Shown: positions 49,689 through 59,577, counted from the first letter of the stretch. The stretch is 64,000 nt of DNA from Latilactobacillus fuchuensis DSM 14340 = JCM 11249 (GCF_000615805.1 NZ_BAMJ01000008.1:1-64000); one strand, 5' to 3'. Numbers and translations are program-made. Notes: generated from the letters alone by a model not told the origin.

Positions 49689-49695
49689 ATTGGGT

Positions 49696-50409
49696 TTAAA
49701 TTAATTTGCGTCGAGCGTGTTCAACAAATTTGAACTTATCCGAACGATGGACCGATTCAGTGAACTGTAATAACGTGTTGTCCTGCAGATGAGTTTCGCT
49801 TTTGACAATCACGACGGAGCTACCGGGTGTGATGTGTAGAATCGCTTGTTGTTCTTCGGTTGCTGGGGCGACCGTGACTTCTTTACTCGCGTAACCAATT
49901 TCTAAATGTTGTTGGTTTTCGAAATAATCGTATAAAGAATTAGCCGCGACGGTTTCGGTAATTGTGGGGACCACCGCTTGAACGACGTAATCGTTATCGA
50001 TGACTAAGGGTTCGCCATCGACAATTCGCAACCGTTGAATATAAGTCGCGGGGATTACTTCGGTCGTGTCTAAATTGAATTTAGTTTGCGGAACCGTGGT
50101 TGTTGATAGTTTAAGAACCCGCGTTTCGGTTTTCATATCAAACAATTCATCTAATTCGTGATAACTCGTTAAACCAGAAATCGGAAAGGCGTAACGATCA
50201 AAGGTTAAAACGATGGACCCTTTCCCTTTAATCTTATGAATAAAGCCGTTTTCTAATAAGTTGGCGAGTGCTTTGCGAACCGTTTCGCGGGAAGCGCCGT
50301 AGAGTTCAGTCAGCTCATTTTCACTGGGAAGATAGGTATTGGCTGGATAAAGTTGGTGGGTGATCTTGCGAACCAAATCGCGATAAATCATTTCGTATTT
50401 TTTCATCAT
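49696..50409 (-). CDS. treR: Trehalose operon repressor TreR (GntR/HutC family)
   Basis: 237 aa: winged helix (YRDLVRKITHQLYPANTYLPSENELTELYGASRETVRKALANLLENGFI in order, ~7-56) and a UTRA effector domain expected to bind trehalose-6-phosphate. AGGAGT lies 8 nt before the ATG. It is divergent from treB, with the operator between them. Confidence 0.9.
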   Translation of the reverse strand: MMKKYEMIYRDLVRKITHQLYPANTYLPSENELTELYGASRETVRKALANLLENGFIHKIKGKGSIVLTFDRYAFPISGLTSYHELDELFDMKTETRVLKLSTTTVPQTKFNLDTTEVIPATYIQRLRIVDGEPLVIDNDYVVQAVVPTITETVAANSLYDYFENQQHLEIGYASKEVTVAPATEEQQAILHITPGSSVVIVKSETHLQDNTLLQFTESVHRSDKFKFVEHARRKLI

Positions 50410-50460
50410 TCATTAAACTCCTAATATCAATAAGTCTATCATATAAATTATAACGGTCAG

Positions 50461-50581
50461 ATGCAAGCGCTTGATGACAAGTCTAGACAAGTTTTAAAAA
50501 TATTTTGTAAGCGGTAATATAAAACGTTTGACAACTTGTACGTACATGATATATGATGAGCTTGTTAACAGAAAGCGCTTT
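50461..50581 (+). promoter_or_regulatory. treB promoter with TreR operator and cre sites
   Basis: TTGACA (50528-50533), 18-nt spacer, TATGAT (50552-50557). The spacer contains the perfect palindrome TGTACGTACA (50537-50546), close to the TreR operator type. ATGCAAGCGCTTGAT (50461-50475) fits the cre consensus with one mismatch; a weaker cre-like AAAGCGCTTT (50571-50580) lies between promoter and start. Together they indicate induction by trehalose and repression by glucose. Confidence 0.75.
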
Positions 50582-50583
50582 AA

Positions 50584-52085
<1,502 letters not shown>

Positions 52086-52112
52086 TTTTTAAAGCATAGG
52101 AGACGAATCGAT

Positions 52113-53771
52113 ATGGAATGGTGGCAAAAAGCGACGGTTTATCAAATTTATCCGCGTAGTTTTCAAGATTCAAATGGTGATGGGATTGGTGATATTAACG
52201 GGATTATTCAACGGTTAGATTATTTAGCTGATTTAGGGATTGAATTAATTTGGTTAACACCAATGTATGTGTCACCTGGTCGGGATAATGGGTATGACAT
52301 TGCTGATTATTATCAAATCGATCCGATTTATGGAACGTTGGCTGATTTCGAACGGTTATTAAAGGCCGCCCATCAACGTGGGATTAAGATTATGATGGAT
52401 ATGGTTGTCAACCATACGTCTGATCAACATCATTGGTTCCAAGAAAGTTTAAAATCAAAAGATAATCCGTATCATGATTATTATTTATGGCAGGATCCCG
52501 TTGACGGTCATGAACCGAATAACTGGTTATCGAAGTTTAGTGGTTCCGCTTGGGAATACGTGCCAGCTTTGAATCAATACTATTTACATCTCTATGAAAA
52601 GAGTATGCCCGATCTCAATTGGCGCAATCCGCAGTTGCGGGCTGAAATCTTCAAAATGATGCAATTCTGGGCTGATTTAGGGATTGATGGCTTACGTCTC
52701 GATGTCATTAATAATATTTCGAAGGATAAAGATTTTCCGAATGATAGCTTTAAAACGCCAAGCGATGATGGTCGCAACTTCTATACGAACGGTCCCCATG
52801 TGCACGAATATTTACACGAGATGTATCAACAAATCTTTGGCCCTAATCAATTCGTGACGGTTGGTGAATTATCATCGACACCGATTGCCGAAGCGATTAA
52901 ATATACGAATCCAGAACGCGAAGAATTATCGATGGCCTTCACGTTCCACCACGTCAAAGTCGATTATACGGGTGGCAAGAAGTGGACCTTGGGACACTGT
53001 TATTTACCCGATTTAAAACGGGTCTTAAGCGATTGGCAAACGGGAATGGCCGCTGGTGGCGGTTGGAACGCATTGTTCTGGTCCAATCATGACCAACCCC
53101 GCGCCATTTCACGGTTCCTCAATGATGGGCAATACCGGGATCAATCCGCTAAATTACTCGCACTTGTGGAGTTTGGGTTGCAAGGCACCCCGTATATTTA
53201 TCAAGGTGAAGAAATTGCGATGAAGAATGCGTACTTCACCGATATTAAGCAGTATAATGATCGTGAATCGATTAATGCTTACCATCAGATGCTCGCTGAC
53301 GGGCATACTGATGCTGAAGCGATTACGATTTTACAACAAAAATCACGGGAAAATTGTCGGATTCCGATGCAATGGGATGACAGTGTTCATCACGGTTTCA
53401 CGACCGGCACGCCGTGGTTGCAACCGGTATTGCACGACGATTATTCGGTTACTAAAGTCATGCAAGCACCAGACAATGTTTTCGCGTTCTATCAGACTGT
53501 GATTCGATTGCGCCAAGGCCAACCATTATTATTGAGCGGCCAATACCGACTGTTGGCAGCCGATGATGAAGCGGTCTACACTTACGAACGGTTTGATCAA
53601 CAACAAGTGATTCGCGTCATGGCTAATTTTACTGACCAAGTTCAAGTTCGGGAGATGCCAGAAGGGGTACAAAGCTTATTAGGTAACTATCCTGAACAGA
53701 TGATGAAAGATCAAAAAATCACCTTGCAGCCTTACGAAGCGGTGATGGTACGATATACGGAAGAAGGTTAA
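52113..53771 (+). CDS. treC: Alpha,alpha-phosphotrehalase (trehalose-6-phosphate hydrolase)
   Basis: Cytoplasmic GH13 enzyme that splits trehalose-6-P to glucose and glucose-6-P. 552 aa; WWQKATVYQIYPRSFQDSNGDGIGD start, DMVVNHTSDQH (~99-109), GLRLDVINNISKD with the catalytic Asp (~196), VGELSS with the catalytic Glu, and FWSNHDQPR. TAGGAGACG precedes the ATG. 27 nt after treB. Called TreA in Bacillus. Confidence 0.95.
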   Translation: MEWWQKATVYQIYPRSFQDSNGDGIGDINGIIQRLDYLADLGIELIWLTPMYVSPGRDNGYDIADYYQIDPIYGTLADFERLLKAAHQRGIKIMMDMVVNHTSDQHHWFQESLKSKDNPYHDYYLWQDPVDGHEPNNWLSKFSGSAWEYVPALNQYYLHLYEKSMPDLNWRNPQLRAEIFKMMQFWADLGIDGLRLDVINNISKDKDFPNDSFKTPSDDGRNFYTNGPHVHEYLHEMYQQIFGPNQFVTVGELSSTPIAEAIKYTNPEREELSMAFTFHHVKVDYTGGKKWTLGHCYLPDLKRVLSDWQTGMAAGGGWNALFWSNHDQPRAISRFLNDGQYRDQSAKLLALVEFGLQGTPYIYQGEEIAMKNAYFTDIKQYNDRESINAYHQMLADGHTDAEAITILQQKSRENCRIPMQWDDSVHHGFTTGTPWLQPVLHDDYSVTKVMQAPDNVFAFYQTVIRLRQGQPLLLSGQYRLLAADDEAVYTYERFDQQQVIRVMANFTDQVQVREMPEGVQSLLGNYPEQMMKDQKITLQPYEAVMVRYTEEG

Positions 53772-53775
53772 GCTA

Positions 53776-54264
53776 ATGTTTGGTTTTTTGAAAAAAGAAA
53801 CGAGTGTTGAATTGAAAGCACCCACTAGCGGTTTGTTTGTCCCTTTAGCAGCAGTCTCCGATGAAGTATTCGCTAGTAAGGCAGTTGGTGATGGGTTTGC
53901 AGTGACACCAGCGGAAAATGCGAATCAAGTGGTCTCACCCATTGATGGCGTGGTTAGTTCGATTTTTCCAACGAAACACGCGATTATGTTGACGACTAAA
54001 GCGGGCGTTGAAATTCTGCTTCATTTGGGCATTGATACGGTTGAATTGAACGGTGCACCGTTTACCATGTTGGTTACTGAAGGCGCCAAGGTGCAACAAG
54101 GCACGCCACTGGTGACGGTCGATTGGCCCCAAGTGATTGCAGCCGACAAGGAAACCACTGTGATGGTGGTTAGTGCCAACGCGACGTTTGAATTAACAGA
54201 TGCTGTGACTGGCGAAGTCAGTCCAGCAACGACCATCGGGACTTTCAAGTTAATGACAGATTGA
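53776..54264 (+). CDS. PTS EIIA component, glucose/Crr type
   Basis: 162-aa soluble phosphocarrier: FVPLAAVSDEVFASKAVGDGFAV (~22-44), the active-site His in VEILLHLGIDTVEL (~77-90), and VDGVVSSIFPTKHA. It supplies the EIIA function missing from TreB. The gene starts 4 nt behind treC, so it belongs to the trehalose operon. Confidence 0.92.
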   Translation: MFGFLKKETSVELKAPTSGLFVPLAAVSDEVFASKAVGDGFAVTPAENANQVVSPIDGVVSSIFPTKHAIMLTTKAGVEILLHLGIDTVELNGAPFTMLVTEGAKVQQGTPLVTVDWPQVIAADKETTVMVVSANATFELTDAVTGEVSPATTIGTFKLMTD

Positions 54265-54274
54265 AGGGGTACTT

Positions 54275-55069
54275 ATCCAACGAATCATTATTGAATCGGA
54301 TGACTTCGGTATCACGACCGGAGTCTCCAAAGGGATTCTAGCAGCATTGCAACACCAAATTGTGACTTGTACTAACGCCCAAGTGACATCGGTCGATTTT
54401 AGCCCTAGTGTTCAACTGGCGCGCCAACAAGGGGTTCACCAAACGGGGCTTCATCTGGTATTAGATCGCGATCAGCCAGTTAGTCGGCCGGATTTAATCC
54501 CGACGTTGATTAAGCAAGACGGCCATTTCTGGGATTATGCGACACTCCAAAAGCGGGTTGCAAAACTCAATTTGCAAGAAGTTCGCCTTGAATTTCAAGC
54601 GCAGATTGACCGTTTTCTGGCGAGCGGTTTGCAATTAACCCATTTAACCTCACACCATTTTGTCTCAACGTTATCACCGGCGATTTACCAGATTGTGTTA
54701 GCATTAGCTGAACAGTATCGAGTGCCGGTGCGCAATGAATGGCGCCAGTTATCGACGGCGGCACAACGACCGTTTGATGAGATTAGTCAGCAGTTTAATG
54801 TGACGTTGTCGAGTCGGTTAATCATGCATCAACACACAGAACCGGTGTTAACCGAACGCGGCTTAACGGCGCAATTAACAGCGGTGACGGCTGAACAGGT
54901 ACCAGTCGTGTTGACCCATATCGGTTGGTTATCCGCTAGTTTACGCGCTAAAAGTAGTTTGACAACCAATCGGTTAGTTGAATGGCAAATGTTAGCGGGT
55001 CTAAAGCAGCGTGGTTATTATCAACGCCACAACCTTGATTGTGTGACGTACCAATCTTTGATGAAGTAG
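54275..55069 (+). CDS. ChbG/YdjC-family carbohydrate deacetylase (start uncertain)
   Basis: Deacetylase of the YdjC fold, acting on acetylated oligosaccharides in known members. The N-terminal metal motif IIIESDDFGITTGVSKGI must belong to the protein, along with TGLHLVLD, LTSHHF and VVLTHIGWL. No ATG, GTG or TTG lies in frame before that motif; AAGGGG (54264-54269) is 5 nt ahead of an ATC at 54275, so either ATC initiates or a base is wrong. The first standard start, TTG 54347, would remove the motif. Confidence 0.75.
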   Translation: MQRIIIESDDFGITTGVSKGILAALQHQIVTCTNAQVTSVDFSPSVQLARQQGVHQTGLHLVLDRDQPVSRPDLIPTLIKQDGHFWDYATLQKRVAKLNLQEVRLEFQAQIDRFLASGLQLTHLTSHHFVSTLSPAIYQIVLALAEQYRVPVRNEWRQLSTAAQRPFDEISQQFNVTLSSRLIMHQHTEPVLTERGLTAQLTAVTAEQVPVVLTHIGWLSASLRAKSSLTTNRLVEWQMLAGLKQRGYYQRHNLDCVTYQSLMK

Positions 55070-55081
55070 GAGGCCAGTTTC

Positions 55082-55705
55082 TTGGCGTATCAGCATTTAA
55101 CGATTTTAGGGGACAGTATTACGGATCGGCGTAATCATTATGCGACTAAATGGTATTACGATTGGTTAGCAGAATGGCAAGCGATTCCTAAGGTTACTAA
55201 CTTAGGGATATCAGGGAGCACCATTGCACCACCGTACGATCCGATGGTGCAACGTTGGCAAGCGATTCCCACCGATACCGATTTACTCTTAATCTATGCA
55301 GGGGTTAATGATTTTGGACGTGATACACCGTTAGGCCAGTTTGGCGATCAGACGGCCGCAACGTTTTATGGTGCACTGAGTCAATTATTGGGTCGGATTA
55401 AACGTCAACGACCAATGGCCGACTGCTATTTTATTTCACACGTCATGATTGGAACGACTTTCTTTCCGGCGGTTAATCATTGGGGCTATCGGCAAATTGA
55501 TTATGAACAAGCGATTCAAAAAGTGACGACAGCATTTGCGGTTGCGCATATCAGTTTATACCAACACCCTGAGTTATCGTTTGCCAATGCCGGGCAAGCT
55601 GATCGATTAAGTCTAGACACATTACATCCCAACGATGCGGGACATTTGGCGATTGCTAAAGTATTAAATCTAAATTTAGAAACTAACGAAAAGGACCACT
55701 TTTAA
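55082..55705 (+). CDS. SGNH/GDSL-type esterase
   Basis: 207 aa, no signal peptide: block I ILGDSITDRRNHY (nucleophile Ser ~12), block II NLGISGSTIA (Gly), block III AGVNDFGRD (Asn), and catalytic DTLHPNDAGH near the C-terminus. Start TTG 55082 behind AGGAGG. As it follows a deacetylase-like gene in the trehalose operon, the pair may trim acetylated sugars; inferred. Confidence 0.85.
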   Translation: MAYQHLTILGDSITDRRNHYATKWYYDWLAEWQAIPKVTNLGISGSTIAPPYDPMVQRWQAIPTDTDLLLIYAGVNDFGRDTPLGQFGDQTAATFYGALSQLLGRIKRQRPMADCYFISHVMIGTTFFPAVNHWGYRQIDYEQAIQKVTTAFAVAHISLYQHPELSFANAGQADRLSLDTLHPNDAGHLAIAKVLNLNLETNEKDHF

Positions 55706-55723
55706 CGAAGTGGCCCTTTTTTA
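55690..55723 (+). terminator. terminator of the trehalose operon
   Basis: Arms GGACCACTT and AAGTGGCCC with T run, overlapping the last codons of the esterase gene. Confidence 0.85.
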
Positions 55724-55793
55724 GGCGGTTGCTTTAGTGAACGCGAATCGTTTATAATGTAAACAATCTTTTCAAAACGTATTGGGGAATGCT

Positions 55794-56279
55794 ATGAAAT
55801 TTAATAGGATCGTGGGTCTAACATTAATGATGATTAGCTTATTAAGTGGTTGTCAGTCGAAGCAGCAGTCAGAACCAAAACAATCACAGCAACAAGCAGC
55901 GGTAGCCAGTGAGCCGCAACAGTTCTATCAAAAGAAAGTTAAGGCGTATTGGTTACAATACCAGCACCAACAATTTTTTGTGAGTGCTCAGCAACCAACG
56001 ACTTCTTTGGCGACGAAGCACCAATTAAAAGCCTATTTAGCAATTGAACGACAGGAAACACTGTCACATGACGCTGCACAAAAATTAGCGCAAAACGGTT
56101 TTATTTTTAAAGCAACTCAGCCCATTAAATCGGTTGGTCAGTATGGATACGGGTGGATCACAGTGGCGGTTAATCAAAACTATACAACTGGGGCCTTGCA
56201 AACAACCGCTGATATTGACCATCCATTATATAATCAATATAAAATAGTGAACATTCACGCCATAAAAACAGGGCTGTGA
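55794..56279 (+). CDS. lipoprotein of unknown function
   Basis: 161 aa. Signal peptide MKFNRIVGLTLMMISLLSGC with lipobox LLSGC (Cys 20), a Gln/Ser-rich spacer (~21-48), then a globular region with HDAAQKLAQNGFIF and YGYGWITVAVNQNY. GGGGAA precedes ATG 55794; the upstream ATG at 55782 would spoil the signal peptide. TTGCTT and TATAAT (55753-55758) form a promoter. The TGA stop lies in the left end of the repeat element that follows (GGCTGTGACA), so the last residues are repeat-encoded. Confidence 0.78.
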   Translation: MKFNRIVGLTLMMISLLSGCQSKQQSEPKQSQQQAAVASEPQQFYQKKVKAYWLQYQHQQFFVSAQQPTTSLATKHQLKAYLAIERQETLSHDAAQKLAQNGFIFKATQPIKSVGQYGYGWITVAVNQNYTTGALQTTADIDHPLYNQYKIVNIHAIKTGL

Positions 56280-56344
56280 CATAAGTCTTTAAGCAAGCAT
56301 TCCTTTTCGACGCGTGCCAGAACTCATCAATTTCCGTTCAAATC

Positions 56345-56382
56345 AAAAAAACGTCTATCCTTGTTCGGGATAGGCGTTTTTT
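56345..56382. terminator. family-2 hairpin inside composite element 1
   Basis: Arms AAAAACGTCTATCC and GGATAGGCGTTTTT, with A and T runs giving bidirectional terminator form. Flanked by TTTCCGTTCAAATC and GATACTCAATTG as at 3.24 and 59.98 kb. Confidence 0.82.
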
Positions 56383-56402
56383 CAACTCGATACTCAATTG
56401 AA

Positions 56403-56520
56403 AACGTGCCAGAATCCGCTGATTCCTGTGCTTAGCGACGTTTCGCGAATAAGTCCATAACCCGGACTATATTTACGAAACTAGGCTAATGCTCAGAATC
56501 AAACCGTGGATTCTAGCACT
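56403..56520 (-). repeat. family-1 hairpin repeat inside composite element 1
   Basis: On the minus strand AGTGCT... hmm-free reading: outer arms AGCAC/GTGC, middle arms AGAATCC/GGATTCT, inner motif TCTGAGCATTAGCCTAG, apical arms GTTTCG and CGAAAC with AGTCC/GGACT. It begins 20 nt behind the VIT-family stop in sense orientation. Confidence 0.78.
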
Positions 56521-56540
56521 CAATTGATAACCGAGTTCTG

Positions 56541-57242
56541 TCACAGCTTGTGTTTTTTAGAATAATTGGCCAATTCCGTAGTGAATCGCATGGTGATGAG
56601 TCCGATTAGAATATTGCGGATGATGGCGACTTTCACTTTGCCGTCGCCGAGTTTGGAACTGATGAAGGCCGTCATCGAAACGGCGATGGTGACGGCGATA
56701 ATTGTGCCGGTCATTTTGTAAGCTTCAGGTAGTAAAATCATTGCGACCAGCGGGAAGACACCGCCGAAAGCGGCCGAGAATAGGGATGAAAAAGCGGCTT
56801 CCCATGGATTCATGTAATGGCCGAGTTCGAGATCGTATTTGACGTTGACGATTGTTTCGAGCGGTTTTTTATGCATCAAATCTTGGGCAATGGCTAAAGC
56901 TGTTTCGGAAGTGACCCCCTTTGATTCGTAGAAGGCTTGGACTTCTTGAATTTGATCGTTTTTAGCATTTTTCAACCGCTGTTGTTCAATCGCGACAGCG
57001 GCCTTTTCAGTGTCACTTTGCGAACTCACTGAGGCGTATTCACCGGCGGCCATTGAAAAGGCACAGGCTAATAAATCAGATAAACCGGCGATAAAAATGG
57101 TGAAATTATTGGTGGTCGCTGCCGCAACGCTGAAGAGCACGCCAACAACGGTTAAAATGCCATCGTTGGAACCTAATACACCAGCGCGCAAGGTATTCAT
57201 TTTTTCTTCCATGGTTTGTTTCTGTTTTGTTTTAAGTCGCAT
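56541..57242 (-). CDS. VIT1/CCC1-family membrane protein (first copy)
   Basis: 233 aa. Typical start MNTLRAGVLGSNDGILTVVGVLFSVAAA, then AGEYASVSSQSDTEKA (acidic site entering the cytosolic helix), a long amphipathic segment, and three C-terminal helices. The family transports Fe2+/Mn2+ in yeast and plants. A longer charged N-terminus precedes the family start; the true start may be an internal Met. The last residues (HKL) and TGA are encoded by the repeat element end. Confidence 0.82.
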   Translation of the reverse strand: MRLKTKQKQTMEEKMNTLRAGVLGSNDGILTVVGVLFSVAAATTNNFTIFIAGLSDLLACAFSMAAGEYASVSSQSDTEKAAVAIEQQRLKNAKNDQIQEVQAFYESKGVTSETALAIAQDLMHKKPLETIVNVKYDLELGHYMNPWEAAFSSLFSAAFGGVFPLVAMILLPEAYKMTGTIIAVTIAVSMTAFISSKLGDGKVKVAIIRNILIGLITMRFTTELANYSKKHKL

Positions 57243-57263
57243 ATTAAGTCAGCTTTCCAATCT

Positions 57264-57944
57264 TTAGTGGGCAAATAAGGAACCGATGGCGTAAGTGACC
57301 AGCATCGTGATTAAACCTGAAATCACATTTCGGAGAATGGCTTTGGGCCGATTAGCATTTCCTAAAACTGCCGCTGTATAACCAGTAATCGATAGGGCAA
57401 TCATCACTGCAATAATCGTCCCAATGATTTTGAAGTGGCTGGGCAGTAGAATAATCGCTAGTAATGGTAGAATAGAACCAATTGGAAACGAAATGAGGGA
57501 AGCAACTGCGGCCGCATAAGGATTCGTATAGGCGGTTGGATCAAAGCCGTATTTCTCGCGAACGACCGTTGTCACTGCATCAGCGGACATCATTTCGGTG
57601 GACGCTTTAGCCGCTAGTTCTGGGGCAATCCCCGTTTTAATGTATTTTTGACGAACAAAAGCGAGTTGTGAGTCATAATTGCTGGCAAGATTGAGTTGTG
57701 TATTGATGACGGCAATTTCTTGGGCGTCTTTTTGCGTACTAACCGAAACATATTCACCCATCGCCATCGAAATCGTACCGGCTAACATGCCCGCAATGCC
57801 TGAAATAAAGATAGCGAAGTTATTGCTAGTCGCACCAGCCACGCCGATGACAATACCGGCAACGGACAGAATACCGTCGTTAGCGCCCATGACACTAGCA
57901 CGCATAATATTAATTTTTTGAGCAAGAGAGAGATGAGCTGTCAT
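57264..57944 (-). CDS. VIT1/CCC1-family membrane protein (second copy)
   Basis: 226 aa, paralogue of the next gene: MRASVMGANDGILSVAGIVIGVAGA, AMGEYVSVSTQKDAQE and the same helix pattern, ending AIGSLFAH. GGAGG lies just before the ATG (minus strand). Upstream gene of a two-gene operon; the two may act as heteromeric metal or Mn2+/Fe2+ transporters, which I infer from family knowledge. Confidence 0.85.
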   Translation of the reverse strand: MTAHLSLAQKINIMRASVMGANDGILSVAGIVIGVAGATSNNFAIFISGIAGMLAGTISMAMGEYVSVSTQKDAQEIAVINTQLNLASNYDSQLAFVRQKYIKTGIAPELAAKASTEMMSADAVTTVVREKYGFDPTAYTNPYAAAVASLISFPIGSILPLLAIILLPSHFKIIGTIIAVMIALSITGYTAAVLGNANRPKAILRNVISGLITMLVTYAIGSLFAH

Positions 57945-58036
57945 AGCAGCCTCCGATAATTTATTTTATTTAATAATCATTATAAAGTAGCAACAATTCT
58001 ATTTTAAACAATTGATGTCAAAAGTCAAGTTAGGAC

Positions 58037-58065
58037 TTGCCTTATAGTGCACTAGAAGGTATATA
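58037..58065 (+). promoter_or_regulatory. MerR-type promoter with dyad in the spacer
   Basis: TTGCCT (58037-58042), 17-nt spacer, TATATA (58060-58065). The dyad CCTTATAGTGCACTAGAAGG (58040-58059) fills the spacer, as at promoters activated by MerR-type regulators; the MerR gene lies in the operon. Confidence 0.65.
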
Positions 58066-58101
58066 GTCATCTTATTCAAATAGAAATGGTGGATGATGAT
58101 A

Positions 58102-58743
58102 ATGAGTCGAATATTAATTTTAGGGGCTGCGGGACAAGTCGCGCAGTTAGTCATCAAGCAACTTTTGGCGGAGCAGCAACATCAATTGGTTTTATATTTA
58201 CGGCATGCGGAGCGATTAGCGTCTTTAACGACGCAACCGCAAGTTACTGTGATCGAAGGGGACGTTAATGATTACCCACAATTGGTCAACGCGATGAGCA
58301 ATGTCGATAGCGTGTACGCTAATCTGGGTGGCCAGTTTGAGCCAATGGTTAAGAATATTGTTCGGGCGATGGCTGAAACGAATGTCCAACGATTGATTTA
58401 TATCAGTGGGTTAGGTCTTTATCATGAAGTGCCCGGAGAATTTGGTCGGTGGAATGAACAGGCGGTTGGCCATCAAGTCATGGAAGATACGCGCGATGCA
58501 GCACGATTGATTGAAACTTCGGATTTAAACTATGCGATTTTAAGATGCGCTTATATGACTGATGCACCAATCACTAATTATGAATTGACGGAAAAGGGCA
58601 CGGCCTTTAAAGGGACGATTATTTCGCGTCAGAGTATTGCGACCGTTGTTCAAAAATTGATTGATAATCCGAACTTGGGCCACCGTGTTAGTTGGGGGAT
58701 TAATCAACCCAATACGGATGGTGATCGGCCCCAGTATCAATAG
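58102..58743 (+). CDS. NAD(P)-binding Rossmann-fold oxidoreductase
   Basis: 213-aa atypical short-chain dehydrogenase-like protein (NmrA/NAD(P)H-binding group). Dinucleotide motif ILGAAGQVAQLV (~6-17), VIEGDVNDYPQLVNAM and LIYISGLGLY. ATG 58102 is 9 nt behind GGTGG; earlier in-frame ATG codons at 58093 and 58096 are too close. First gene of a three-gene operon with merR and a CMD protein. Confidence 0.82.
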   Translation: MSRILILGAAGQVAQLVIKQLLAEQQHQLVLYLRHAERLASLTTQPQVTVIEGDVNDYPQLVNAMSNVDSVYANLGGQFEPMVKNIVRAMAETNVQRLIYISGLGLYHEVPGEFGRWNEQAVGHQVMEDTRDAARLIETSDLNYAILRCAYMTDAPITNYELTEKGTAFKGTIISRQSIATVVQKLIDNPNLGHRVSWGINQPNTDGDRPQYQ

Positions 58744-58758
58744 AGAGTAGGTTAAAAC

Positions 58759-59178
58759 ATGGCAGAACAACAATATAAAATTGGTGAATTTGGTAAATTA
58801 GTCGGGTTATCGACATATACGTTACGTTATTATGAAGAACAAGGTTTGATTAAACCGCACCGTGATGCAAATGATGTCCGTTATTTTACATTGGAAGATG
58901 TTAAATGGGTCGGTTTTATTTTGCATCTGAAAGGGACGGGTATGCGCATCAATGAATTAAAGCTGTACGTTCAATTGCGCGCACAGGGTGATTCGACGAT
59001 TAAACAACGACGGGATTTATTACAAAAAACACGGGCCGATGCGGAAGCTGAAATGGCCGAACTAAAAGCGCATTTAACCGTATTGAGCCATAAGATTGAT
59101 TGGTATGACGGTAAGGTCGATCGAACCATTAATGAAGATGAAAGTTTCGAAAATTATCTACAACGTTTTGATGATTAA
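58759..59178 (+). CDS. MerR-family transcriptional regulator
   Basis: 139 aa: winged helix YKIGEFGKLVGLSTYTLRYYEEQGLIKP (~5-32) and a coiled-coil region (~80-115). No Cys is present, so it does not sense metals or thiols through Cys ligands as MerR or NmlR do. Probably controls its own operon through the dyad upstream. Belongs to the AdhR-like group by layout. Confidence 0.88.
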   Translation: MAEQQYKIGEFGKLVGLSTYTLRYYEEQGLIKPHRDANDVRYFTLEDVKWVGFILHLKGTGMRINELKLYVQLRAQGDSTIKQRRDLLQKTRADAEAEMAELKAHLTVLSHKIDWYDGKVDRTINEDESFENYLQRFDD

Positions 59179-59194
59179 TAAAGGAGTGATTTAA

Positions 59195-59518
59195 ATGGCA
59201 AAAAAACAAACAGCTGGTCGCGATAAATTAGGTGATTTTGCGCCGAAATTTGCTGAATTAAATGATGATGTTTTGTTCGGTGAAGTGTGGTCGCGCGAAA
59301 CACAATTATCAGCGCATCAACGGAGTTTAATTACGATTTCAGCTTTGATTTCGGGCGGCAATCTAGAACAGTTACCCGCCCATTTAAAAATCGGTAAAGC
59401 CAACGGGATTACTAAAACTGAAATTGCGGAAGTCATTACCCATTTAGCCTTTTATGTCGGTTGGCCAAAAGCTTGGTCCGCCTTTAATCTAGCTAAAACG
59501 ATATTTACAGAAGATTAA
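59195..59518 (+). CDS. Carboxymuconolactone decarboxylase (CMD) family protein
   Basis: 107-aa all-helical protein: FGEVWSRETQLSAHQRSLITISALISGG (~28-55) and HLAFYVGWPKAWSAFNLAK. No Cys, so no AhpD-like CxxC redox site. AAAGGAGTG precedes the ATG. CMD genes next to MerR regulators and oxidoreductases are common in lactic acid bacteria; the reaction is unknown. Confidence 0.88.
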   Translation: MAKKQTAGRDKLGDFAPKFAELNDDVLFGEVWSRETQLSAHQRSLITISALISGGNLEQLPAHLKIGKANGITKTEIAEVITHLAFYVGWPKAWSAFNLAKTIFTED

Positions 59519-59534
59519 GTGAATTTGGACAAAA

Positions 59535-59577
59535 AGAAGCCATCATCCAGAATGTTAACGGATGATGGCTTTCTTTA
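59535..59577. terminator. terminator after the CMD gene
   Basis: Arms AAGCCATCATCC and GGATGATGGCTT with loop of 11 nt and T-rich end, between convergent genes. Confidence 0.88.

Larger units (their letters stand above)
56271..56550. repeat. composite repeat element 1 with terminal inverted repeats
   Basis: About 280 bp bounded by GCTGTGACA (56274-56282) and its inverse TGTCACAGC (56539-56547). Inside, in order: GACGCGTGCCAGAACTCATC, a family-2 terminator hairpin (56345-56382), a family-1 hairpin (56403-56520) and CTCAATTGATAACCGAGTTC. The ends supply stop codons for both flanking genes. No transposase; resembles a MITE. Confidence 0.7.
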
